The notes under the pieces are model-generated. The model did no database searches. It was not told where the DNA came from and saw only the letters and a program-made list of their open reading frames with translations. A stretch of DNA of 64,000 nucleotides from Apricaphanius iberus. Lineage: Eukaryota > Chordata > Actinopteri > Cyprinodontiformes > Aphaniidae. The stretch covers positions 315,001 to 379,000 of the forward strand of contig JAPXFQ010000344.1 of assembly GCA_028564705.1 (NCBI GenBank), read 5' to 3'. Numbering within the stretch: the stretch's first letter is position 1; every line of letters starts with the position of its first letter. Positions 49,712 through 61,800 of this stretch are shown piece after piece. The position numbers and the translations under genes were made by a program.

Positions 49712-52700
49712 ATCAAATCAAATCAAATCAAACTTTATTTATAAAGCGCTTTTCAAACAAAGAAAGTTACTCAAAGTGCTTTACAGATTTAAAATAACCC
49801 CAAACCCCCCCCTTCAAAAAATAAAATCATCAGTGCAAATACAACCCCCTCCCAACCCAACCCATCAGCCATACTCACTCACACACACACTTAGAAGCTA
49901 CAAAAAGCGGGCTGAGTACAGATGAGCCAGGAAATGCCATCATGGAGCCATCTGCATCAGCAGCAGCAGATCAACAGCAGCAGCCAAGGCTCCCACCCAG
50001 GGCGCCCAGAGGAGGGAGGGCTGGTACCACCACCTCCACCCAAGCGCTACCTGGGGGGCACCCAGGCAGCCACAGCCGACCACCGCCCCCGATGCAGGGG
50101 GCTCCCCAGAGAGGAAACACTGGCAAGAAAGATTCAAATACATTAAAATATAAAGTTAATAAAATATAAAGTATATAAAGTATAAAACAATAAGTGTAAA
50201 ACAAATAATAAAAATGCAAAGCAGATTAATAAATAAACAGTTAAAAGCTGAACTAAAAATTAAATCAGGTAAAACATGCTGAGCGATAAAAAATATATTA
50301 ATAAATAATAATTAGTTAAAGGCTAAGCTAAAAAGGTGAGTCTTGAGTCTGCTCTTAAAAACATTAATGTTCTCTGCGGCCCTGAGGTCCTCTGGCAGCC
50401 TGTTCCAGAGGTGAGGGCCATAATAATGGAAAGACGCCTCACCATGAGTCTGTGTCCTGACTTTGGGGATGATAAGGAGACGGCTGCTAGAGGAGCGCAG
50501 AGAGCGCGAGGGTTCATACGGTAAAAGCATTTCTGACAGATACGAAGGCCCAAGACCATTAAGACACTTAAAAACCATTAAAAGAACCTTAAAATCGATC
50601 CTAAAACATACGGGGAGCCAATGCAGTGATTCTAAGACTGGTGTAATGTGCTCCCGCCTCCTAGTCTTCATCAGGACACGAGCTGCTGAATTCTGTAGAA
50701 GCTGTAAACATGAGGTAGTCTTTTTGGGAAGACCAGAAAGCAGGGCATTACAATAATCAATTCTACTGGTGATAAAAGCATGCATTAGCATCTCCGTATT
50801 GGCCCGAGAGAGAATGGGGCGGACTCTGGCAATGTTCTTTAGGTGATAAAAACCTATTTTGGTAATGTTTTTAATGTGAGGGATAAAAGTCAGCTCAGAG
50901 TCAAAAATCACACCCAGGTTCTTCACTTGTAAAGAAGAATTAAAAGACAATGATTGTAGTTTTGGTAAAAGTTTTTCTCTCTGAGCCTCGGGACCGATAA
51001 CTAAAACCTCAGTTTTGTCCTGGTTGAGCTGGAGAAAGTTTTCTGCCATCCAGGATTTAATGCCTAAAATGCAGTTAAACAGTGCATCCATTGGCCGTGT
51101 GTCATCAGGAGACATGGAGATGTACAACAGTGTATCATCAGCATAACTGTGAAAGTTAACTCCATGTCTCCTGATAACACTGCCAAGAGGGAGCATATAA
51201 AGGTTAAAAAGCACTGGGCCTAAAACTGAACCCTGGGGAAGACCACAAGTGATCTTATGGACCTTAGAGGAACAGGTATCTAAACTTACCGTAAAAGTCC
51301 TGTCTGTGAGGTAGGATGTGAACCATTTGTGAACAGCACCAGAGAGGCCGATCTGTTTTAAACGAGTTAAAAGAATAGTGTGGTCTACTGTATCAAAGGC
51401 AGCGCTTAGATCCAGAAGAACCAACACTGTCACCTTTTTAGCATCATAGTTTAATCTAAAATCATTTAAAATCTTTAAAAGCGCCGTCTCTGTGCTGTGG
51501 TTCATCCAAAAACCAGACTGAAATTTCTCTAGGACATTATGAGCGTTAATAAAATCATTAAGTTGAATAAAAACAAGTTTTTCTAAAACTTTGCTTAAAA
51601 ATGGTAAGTTAGATACTGGTCGGTAGTTGTTTAAATCATTAAAATCTAAATTGCTCTTCTTCAGCAGGGGCCTCACTACCGCCGCTTTAAAGGCAGCAGG
51701 AAAAACCCCCGTCTGAAGGGAGCAATTCATAAAGTTTAAAATCTCATCTTAAAAGAACCATAAAATTGCTTAAAAAACCTGGTGGGAATCGGGTCCAAAG
51801 CGCTTGTGGTGGGCCTCACTGAGGAGAAAACTTTATCAAGGGTCCCAGCTTCTACCAGGACAAAACTGTCCAGTGTTTCCTCTGGTGAAGGCAGACACTC
51901 TGATTTGTCTAAAACCAAGTTTGTTTGAGAGGATAAAATATTACATCTGATTGTGTCTACCTTCCCTCTGAAGTGGTCTGCATACTCCTCACAGAGACTG
52001 TTTGAGGGGGTTTTCTGAAAAGTATTAGAATTATGATGTAAAATGTTGTCAATGGTGGAAAACAGAATTTTGGGATTATTTTTATGTTCTGAGATGATTC
52101 TGGAAAAGTATGTATTTCTGGAATTTCTTAAAGCGTTATTATATAATCTGAGATGTTCTATGTATCTCTGATGATTTATTGTGATTTTATTTTTCCTCCA
52201 TTTCCTTTCTGCCACCCTGCAGCTCCTCTTTAATTTTCTAATAGCTGCATTTCTCCACGGTACTGTACGTTTTGAATGAGGGTTTATAACTTTAATTGGA
52301 GCCAGCAGGTCGAGAGCAGATTGAAGCCTACTGTTAAAATCATTAACGATAAAATCACAGGGGGCAGGTAAAGGTATAGGAGGACATTTTTTAAAAACTT
52401 CAAGAAAACCTGCAGCCACTTCAGGGGTTAGATGACGCTTCCTGACAGTTCTCACAGAGGTCCCTGATTGGATAAAACTGGTGATATTAAAACACACAGT
52501 AGTGGTCAGAGACAGCCAAGTCAACAACAGAGGACAAACTGGTGGACAGGCCATACGTGATGACCAGGTCCAGGTTGTGTCCTCTGTTGTGAGTCGGCTG
52601 CATGACATGTTGGCTAAAATCCATATAATTTAAAATATTTAAAAAATCTGTTGATAAAGGATCTAAAAGGTTATCTATATGTAGATTAAAATCACCAGCT

Positions 52701-53100
52701 AAAATTATCTTCTCATAAGAGTTGTGTAAAATTGATAAAAACTCTGAAAATTCTGGAATAAAAAGTGCATTCCTTTTCGGAGGCCTATAAACTGTGACAA
52801 ATAAAATCTGAGGAGTGCTAAAAACAGAGGCAGTGTATTCAAACGTGGTAAAATTATTAAATAAAACAGGTTTGGCGGAAAGAGTTGATGAACTAATAAA
52901 AGCAGTTCCGCCTCCCCTCTGGCTACTCCTCGTTGAATAAGAAAAGTTATAATTAGGTGGACAGGCCTCTGTGAGAACAGCAGGGGCATCTGCACTCAGC
53001 CATGTCTCTGTTAAAAATAAACACTGAAGGTTATTATCTAAAATCAAGTCATTTATTATAAAAGTTTTATTCAAATGACTACAAATGTTAAAATGTATGA
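49712..53100 (-). mobile_element. L2-type LINE, decayed
   Basis: On the minus strand an endonuclease (53,074-52,487) with CLFLTETWLS, VTVYRPPKRN, ILAGDFNLH and VSDHYCVF is followed by a linker (52,608-51,736) and a reverse transcriptase (51,730-50,312) with LPQGSVLGPVLFNLY and the catalytic FHSYADDTLLY. The three parts are in different frames, so two breaks interrupt one original polyprotein. The 3' end has AAAGCGCTTTATAAATAAAG and a short TTTGA tandem at 49,712-49,737. The start of the endonuclease and any ORF1 are missing. It lies between ppp1r15b and pik3c2b. Confidence 0.88.
50312..51730 (-). pseudogene. LINE reverse transcriptase ORF fragment
   Basis: A 472-codon open frame. It includes PLLKKSNLDFNDLNNYRPVS, VLVLLDLSAAFDTVDHTILL, GLPQGSVLGPVLFNLYM, the YADD catalytic box and a C-terminal thumb/tail region (SSSRLLIIPKVRTQTHGEAS, WNRLPEDLRAAENINVFKSR). 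It is separated from its endonuclease by frame changes, so it is not expected to make an active LINE protein. Retained openness over 1.4 kb suggests fairly recent decay. Confidence 0.85.
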
Positions 53101-54560
53101 AAAGGTGAATATTACTCCATTTGATTTAGTTTTGTTTTAGTGTAGATTATTCAGAAAGTTTTCAATTGTTTACATTTTTGTTTAGTAACTAGGCAAGTTT
53201 CTTTAGGACTATTAATTTTTTTTATATTTTAAATAAAAAAGATGCAAAAATATTTAAATTAAATTAATTTAAAGGAATACAAATATACTGTACCTTATAT
53301 TTGACAAAAAAATTTTCATTATATTAAAATTTTTAAATTAAATTAAAATCGACTTTAACATTTTAAATTATTGTAGCAAGCATCTTTGTGACTAATTGTT
53401 TTTAATTAAAATTCTATTTTATAAAAAAAGTAGCAAAAATATTTAAATCAAATACACTTGAACGAAAACAGATATATACTGTGCCTTTTAATTTATAAAA
53501 AAATGTAAAATTAAAAATTTGAATTAAATTAAAATCTAATTGGAAAAATTTAATTGTTTTTTAAAAACTGAAATTCTATTTTTTGAATTGTTTTAAATAT
53601 TGCAAAAATATTTAAATAAAATACATTCAAAGGAATAAAAATGTATATACTGTACCTTTTAATTTACAAAAATTGTATATATATTTTTTAATTAAATTAA
53701 TTAACTTTAAAATTGTAAGTTTTTTTATTTTGTAGTAACTAGGCATGTTTGTAACTAATTTTATTTTTTAATTAAACAATTTTATTTAAAAAATGTTGCA
53801 AAAACATTAAATCAACTTAAAATTTTAAATTTTTGTAGTAACTAAGCAAGCATCTTTGTAACAAATTGTTTTTAATTAAAATTCTATTTTATAAAAAAAT
53901 ATATCAAAAATATTTAAATCAAATACACTTGAACGAAAACAAATGTATATACCGTACCTTTTAATTTACAAAAAACTATATATATTTTTTAAATTAAATT
54001 AATTTCAACTTTAAAATTTTAAGTTTTTTTAATTTTGTAGTAACTAGGCATGTTTGAAACTAATTTGTATTTTTTAATTAAACAATTTTATTTTAAAAAT
54101 GTTGCAAAAACATTAAATCAAATTTAAAGCTTAAAGGAATAAAAATCTATATACTCAGCCTGTTTTACCAAAAAATGTTCAATTTATATGAAAGAAATTG
54201 AATTAAATTAAAAATCAAATTAAAAGAATAATTTTTTGTAGTAACTATTCATGTTTCTTTGTAACAGTTTCATATTTTTTTAATTAAAATTCTATTTATA
54301 TTTAAAACATTTTAGATGTTGCACAAACATTAAAATCAAATACATTTAAAGGAATCAAAATGTATACTGTCCCTTTTTAATTTACAAAAAAGTCCAAAAA
54401 TCTAACTTAAATTTTTTGTGAAATAACTAGACAGGTGTCTTTGTAACTTTTTATAATAATAAAAACTATTTTTATTTAGAAAATTAAACAAATGTTGCAA
54501 AAATATTTAAATCATATACATTTAAATGTATATACTGTACGTTTTCATTTACAAAAAATG
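53100..54560. repeat. Diverged AT-rich tandem repeat
   Basis: Units of roughly 170-300 bp recur, marked by ATATACTGTACCTTTTAATT at about 53,287, 53,468, 53,648, 53,944, 54,151, 54,364 and 54,533 (with substitutions), and by GTAACTAGGCATGTTTGTAA between them. It lies directly upstream of the truncated LINE. No coding potential. Confidence 0.7.
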
Positions 54561-55895
54561 AATTAAATTAAAATCTAATTTAAAATGACTCATTTTAATA
54601 ATTGTCGTTACCATTGTTCCAATCTGATGCTTTAGTTTAACCTTTCTATTTAGTTTGAACTTCAGATTGTCGCAGATGTTAACATTTACACGGTTGATTT
54701 TTAGGATGAGCCAAATAAACTCTGCCTACTTTCCCAGATTAGACAAAATCTTGAAGAAACGCTGTAATTGTGGCACTTCAGAAGTTATATTTCCAGATAA
54801 ATCAGGAGGAGACGGAAACAAAGAGATTTTTTTCATTTCAAGTTTATTATTTTTAGTGCAAATAATAATAAAAAATTCCAGTTAAAGAAACTTGTCACAT
54901 TTTAATCTATTAAATGGATATTCCCCTCTGACGTAAACATTTGTCTGCTGCCGTATTCCACTAATTAAGTGGGAAAAAAATAATTTTGTATCCAGCCCAG
55001 TAAATCCACTGATCTGGATCAGTCTGGATCAGTCCATTTGCTTTGGCGTAGCATAAACAATGTATGTGAATGGGAGCTACTAGCATGCTAACTCACTTAT
55101 CTAGCTCTGGGGAATATGGCAACAGACAGGTTTTGTACTTAAAGGTGGAATATCCTGTTTAGTTTACGGTTCAGTCTGGTTAAGCTGCAGGCTGGAAACT
55201 GCTCACTGTGGGACATACAGGGAAAAGGGGCGGAGCATCTACTGTCTACGTTATGTGGTGGGCGGAGCTTCAACACTCTCACCTTAACATCACCTGGCCT
55301 GGAGCGGTGATTCTATAGAACACTGTACAGTTTAAAGTGGGTGACGGTATGCCAGGTAACAGGTGAGCTGTGGAAGCCACAATCCAGCCAATCAGAGCTC
55401 TGGCTTTGGCTGTTGTTCTTCCTGCAGCCAGGGAAGTCAGAGTCCTGCAGTTGCCACATTCATCTGGTCTACAGCGCAAAAATAAACGGAAAAAACAAAA
55501 GAGAAAATGTCCCAGAAAGGCCATAAAGCAGGACCGAGAAGCAGAGGTGGCGCTGTGCTGACCTCACAGGGTCCAAACCCGTGGACTCTGAACCGGCCCT
55601 GCTTTTATTCTTAGGATGTAGGGAAAAAAAGAGCTTACTCGTTGATTCACCAGCTTGTTTCCTACAGAGGAATGAAAAAGTGTTGGTCTCTCGGTTCTGG
55701 TCCCTTTTACGTCTCGGCGAAAGGTTCAGCTCATTATTTAGTGGTTCTGTGGGATGAAGACGTCTCTGGATCCGGAACCAGAGCCGCTCGGCGGCAGCAG
55801 CTCCGCTCGGGTTACAATCAGTCCAGCTTCACATTTAATCACGATTCAGTGCTGAAAACTAAACATTTTTTCTACCCGTCTTGCTTCCCATCCTC
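54561..55895. other. Intergenic and pik3c2b 3' UTR
   Basis: No exon recognised. A minus-strand AATAAA (TTTATT at 55,604-55,609) lies about 290 bp beyond the pik3c2b stop codon and is the likely polyadenylation signal. The short ORFs here show no domain. Confidence 0.5.
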
Positions 55896-58800
55896 TCAGT
55901 GGGCGGAGTCTGAGCCGGTTCTGCCCAGTCTGTGCCAGTCCACCCAGTGCTGACCCGGGACCAGCCTGGTCAGGGGGATGAGGGTCTCCCCCAGCAGCGT
56001 GTTCTCCCAGAAGGACCCGTCGCTCAGAACCCTCAGGTGGATCACTCTCTGGTCCAGGTCCCCGCGGGGGATCCGATCGTAGACCAGCTGCCGGACACAA
56101 ACACAAGCAGGTTAATGTTTCTGGTAAACGTTACTGGTTCCATTTAAACCTTCAGTGACCTGCGGGGGGACAGGAAGCGGAGATTCTCCTGTTACCACAT
56201 CCCTACGAAGGCTGGTGGAGCAAACTCCACCGGCTAAATGTTAAGCCAAACCAGAAGGGACAAAAACGGCAGTTCCCCCCATCATCCACTAGGGGCTGGC
56301 TCCAGACAAGAGCACGTTCCCATTGACTCCCATGTTAAAAAAAAAGGGCCAACCTGGTTCAATAAATGATTGTAGGTTTGATAGAAACCTAAAATGAAAC
56401 CTCTCCTCGTTGGGTCCTGCAGCTTCATTTTAGCTGATCGCCAGCGTGTTTAATTGCAATAATCCAACGTTTTCTGCCTCCTGGATCCTTGGAAATCTTT
56501 AACGCTCTTCCCTTATCTCGCCTGGGTCTGCTATGGCATCCATCATAGTTACCATTTCTAAGTCTGGCTCTAATATAACTGTGCGAGACTTCCTGCCACG
56601 ATGACGCTCACTCGATTTGAACTGTTGAATGCTGGGAGAAGTGACGTTGACTCCCGGAGCTCTTTAGGGTACAGTTTCCTCATTCTAGCCTTAAAAACCC
56701 TTCACCTGTTGGCGAAAGTTGGTGTTTTCATTCCAAAATAGATCGCCTACATGATTTGTATATGTCAGCAGCAGCGAGCGGCACGTTTTTAAGGAGAACA
56801 GGGTTTATGTTACTGACAGAAGCTGTAGTTTCAATTACTTTTTACATCCATCGTGTTATTTAGGACTAAAATCTGTTTCTAACGACCTCAACTTTCGTTT
56901 CCTTTTATTTCGGCAGCGCGGTGGTAACTTCGGCAGCGGATCGAGGATTTATTTCCAGCTCTTGGTCCAGAAACCAAAAAAAAGGGATACCCAATCTGAT
57001 CTGGTCACATTTTAAAGTTTTTATCTGTTAAAATTACCTTCAAAAGTCTTATTTTGCTAAGGTTTTATGTGACAATGTAGACTCTTTACTCTGCTCAACG
57101 CCTGCTTTTCACAAAAATGTTCAAATGACTGGTGAAAAATAAAAGAAAATCACAAATAAAAAGCATTGCAACTTTCACAAAAGGACCTTTTGTTTCTCTG
57201 CTATATGGTAAAAATTATATAAATCTAGTCAAAGGAAGAGATTTTGGACTACACCGCGGTTATGCGTTTTGATGATGTCATCAAACTGTGCCTATATTAT
57301 TTTAACCAGGAACGCAAGATGCTCAGTGTTCTCTAGATATTTGAAAGTTTAACGTTTGCTTTTCATTCAACAGAAAAGAAACCTGTTGAAGTCGAACCAT
57401 TTTTTTATTCAAATATCTGCAGGTTTCTTTTTGTGCGATAATAAATCTATAAGTAACCAGAAAAATTTGAAAATGTTAAACTTTAGTTTAATAAAATTTC
57501 GATTTTATTTTATTCGAAATATCTTCATCTTTATTTATGTTTTGAGAATTTTTGTGCAGCATTATTTTTAAGTTGTTCTACTGCAATGCATCTGTAAATT
57601 GAGAATGTTCATAAGCAGTCATTTTGACATATATAAAGAAAAACAAAGGAAAATACTGCAATGCATATCATTACCGCACATGCTTCAGATTATATCGCAA
57701 TATATATTTAAGCCCTTACTTTACCATTTGTTTCCACGATGTTTATTCATGTTCGGATGTTAATCGCGCGCTTATCGCACAAAGATGGCTTGCTGCGTAA
57801 TTGATTGCACAACAGTACCGTCCATTTTGTCTGCTGTGCATTTGAGATAACGCTGCTTGGTTGAAAATGGTTTAAAATGATCACATTTCTCCTTTACCTA
57901 AAAATTTGTTTGAATTTAAATTCATAGTTTTAGTGAAAGTTATGGACCAACAAGGCTTCATGACTGAATCCACCTAGAAGGCAGAAAGGGAGCAGAGTCG
58001 CTCAATTGCAGTTTTGTGGCTAAAACGGGGTTCCTCCATGTTTCTTCAAGTTAAATTCAAGTCTTTTTAAGACCTTTTATACAACAATAATAAAAAATTT
58101 CATGGCCTATTTCACAGTCCTACCAGTTGAGGGAATAAAAAAAAATCCTTGAACTTGTGTTCATTTATTTAAGACGACAACAAGCCAAGCAGAGTTGTGA
58201 AAAAACAGCAAAAAAATCAAACATTTGAGCAGGCCATGAGAAAGTTAGCTTAAAAATGTTTTTTTAAATAATGATTTTACTTTATTTTTTTTAACTTCTC
58301 TTCATTTACTGATTTTTATCTTCCCGGGGCTTTGTTGCAATCTCAATTATTGGTTCCGCCGCTCTTTATTTGTGCTACATTATTTAATCCAAATAATTGT
58401 GGTTGACAAATTTAAAGTTTATAGGAAAAATGCAATACGAAGAAGTTATATACAGCACAGACTTTAAGACCCAGGGCTCAAAATTCAAGACTCTTTAAAG
58501 TATTTTTCCTGTATTATTTCCAAATTCATAAATTAAACGGTTTAAAGGTTTTTTAGACCTTGTAGGAACCCTGTAAAAGCATCTGCTAACCTCTGTTAGC
58601 TATAGGTAGCTCTGGGTTAGCTCAGTTAGCTCTTAGCTCCACCTCTTCGCACGTTTTTGTATTTTCCGGCCGTGACGAGACGCAGGAAATATGGCGGTCT
58701 ATGGTGTGACTGTATCTGCCGCGCCTCACCATCTCGTTGTAGGTGGGGTTACAGGTGCGCCGCGCCGCCTTGGTCTTCCTCTTGCCGGTCTTCTGGGGGT

Positions 58801-61800
58801 CCGGCAGCAGGTAGAGCTTCACGTACGGGTCCGGGTCCGTCCCGTCCTGGAGGGGTTGCTGCAGAGAGAGTGAGACAACCGGTCCGGATCAGTTGAACAT
58901 TTCGGGCCCGTCCGATTAACCCCAAGCAGAACCTCGGCGCGGTACCGACCAGGCCTCTGATGTGGATCACCATGATGAAAAGCTTGTCGTTCTTGTAGGA
59001 GATGGACAGCTTGACCTCTCCGAGCTCCGTCCCCGCGGCCGGAGACCACAACACCTCTGCAAACGCAAAAACAGCGGGGAACACCCGTGCTCCTGGTTAC
59101 CGCGGCGACCACACCAAATCCATCCACACCTGAAGCGGGGGGGGGGGGGGGGGGGGGAGACGTACCTGCTGGTTTGCTGCTACCTCCTGCGGTTCTCTCG
59201 TCTCTGGACAGTGGGTGGAAGAAGGTGTAGACCAGGTCACACTGACAACACACAGACACAGGGCGTCAACGATGAGAGACAGAGAACCACCAGAACCATT
59301 TACAGCTTAAAAAAAAAAAAACGTCAAAAAGATAAAACGAACACCTGCGGCGGCCCGATAGAAAACCCAACCACACCCACTCACTCTACGTCTGTGCAAG
59401 TTCTCCCACTTAGAAAGATGAGAGAGGCCTGTAATTATCACCACAGGTATACCTCAACAATGAAAATCACATTTTCTGTATTTTAAAGAATTTATTCACA
59501 AAAGTATTTGGTCAATGACAAAAGTTCATATCCATAAATTGTTATATACCCTTAGTTGTTAATGACAGAAGTCAAACGTTTTCTCTAAGTCTTCACCAGG
59601 TTTTAACGCACTGTTGCTGGTATTTTGGCCCATTCCTCCATGCAGATCTCCTCTACAGCCGTGACGTTTCGGGACTTTCAGCTCCCGCCAAAGATTTTCT
59701 ATGGGGTTGAGTCGCCCTGGTCCCTTTGCGGAAAAACAGCCCCAAAGCATGAGGCTTCCACCCCCATGCTTCACAGTAGCTATGGTGTTCTCTGGATGAA
59801 ACTCAGCGTTCTTCATCCTCCAAAGACGAGTAGATTTTTTATTTTTTTTTTACCAAAAAGTTCTACGTTGGTTTCATCCGATGGGAACCCAATTTGTCCC
59901 CATAAACCACCATCCTGCCAACAAGCTGACCTCGTAAACCTGTGAAATGTTCTATATGTAACGTGCTTATTCCGAAAGTCGTTTTCCATTTTTCAAGTTG
60001 TATTTGTCTTTTTTGGGTAAAGTAAAAAGCGTCTTGACGAGACGCAGGGAAACCTGTGACTTTGCTATCGACCAAGTCGTAAAGCCATTAGCGTTTCCAT
60101 ATTCTCACAGCGCTAAAAGCCAATGTCAAAGAGAAAGTAATGAACACAGGAACAATTTTCACGGCAAGGAGGATGAGCAACCAAAAAAAAAAAAAAGGTC
60201 TGTGGTGGATGCTCACTCAGAACTGGAGGAATATGGGACAGAACAGAGCCAAAGGGGAGATGGTAAGACATAAGGTTTTAAGTTTTTACTAAGAAGACAG
60301 ATAATTATTGAGTGAGAAGATTCTGAATACTTCTATAAAAAAACTAGGCTCTAAACACGTTGCACTCAAAAAGACATAATGGTTTCATTTATCTTCATCA
60401 GAGAAAGACTATAAAAGGCACTGTGCTCCATTTTATTACACCATCTTCCCAAAATTTCGACTATAATGCCACTAGTTTAACCCTCTAGGCGACAAAGTCG
60501 CAATATTGCGACAAGCAACATTGCTGACTTTAACGAGCCACAGCTGGAGATAGGGCCACTAATTTAATTACTACTTTACACCAGGAGATGGCGGACATGT
60601 GTACCTTTAATCTAAGAAACATTTTTGGGGTCGGTTTACCATGGAAACCTTTGCAGGAAATAAGCTTTTTAGAAAGCGCAGAGAACGCGGGACATTAGGT
60701 GCAGCTGCTGCTGTCACAGCATAAAGAGAGCGAGTTTTAGAAAGATAAACCTTATGATGCCGAGACGTCCGAGTTCCCCACCAGGAAGTATTGGCTTATC
60801 CAGATTCTGTAGAGACATATTTAGCCTCTGATCAATTTGTTCAGTTGTCCAGGGAGGAAAAAAAGCGAAACTCATCATGACGCACCACCGCAGCAACAGG
60901 TGCTGTTCGTCACGTTCTCCTGCTGGGAGAAAGGTGTGTGATCGGGTAGCAGGGTGGACATAACAACGCTAATCCAGAAGAAGCAAGAATGTAAAAATCT
61001 GTGGAAATAGCTGCAGTGACGATGACGATGATGGGGAGGTATGAGGAAGACTTTGATGGAGATCAGATAATTTGATGAGCCTGTTGGTTATTTTGGGGAT
61101 GGATCTGTAAAATTCTGAGCCCAATAATTTCCTTTCTGTTGTTTTGTTTAGCGGATAGACTAATGGAGGCTCATAACAAAGGAAATAAACAGATATGTCC
61201 ACCTGTTCTTGAAAAAAAAGCCAATAAATGATAAAAATACATATGTAGAAAATACACAGGCCTATATAGAAAAATGTAAATAATAATATCCAAAATAAAG
61301 TAAGTTTTAAACTATGTAAAAAAGATAAACAGCTGTAAAATGATTAAAAAAACAATATTGACAATGCCTGATGACTTCATAATATGCTAATAAGATGTGT
61401 GAATTTTATCCCATCACAAACTTTGGATCGTACGGAAGATTTCTCTCATTTACAGTAAACCTTTATCTATAACCATATGAAAGCCACAACATTTTGAAAT
61501 GGTGATATCAAAATCGTACAGAAAAAAACCCCCGGCGCCTAAAGAGTTTACGCTTTACTTCAAGATAATTTAATGACAATTTTAACACCAAATAGAAAGG
61601 TGTAACATGTATATTCCGGAAGTCGTTTTCCATTTTTCAAGTTATATTTGTCTTTTGTGGGTAAAATAAAAAAAACGTCTGACGTAATTTTCCACTTCAT
61701 GAGATGCAGGGAAAGCCGTGTCCCTATAAACACCACGAAAGTCATGGTGGAGTCGTAAATCACAAATACAAATGCGCGCTGTGTTTGTGTGTGGAGCAAC

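Noticed and set aside
49922..50146. Short proline- and glutamine-rich ORFs
   Set aside because: They lie in the 3' UTR of the L2-type LINE and have no recognisable product.
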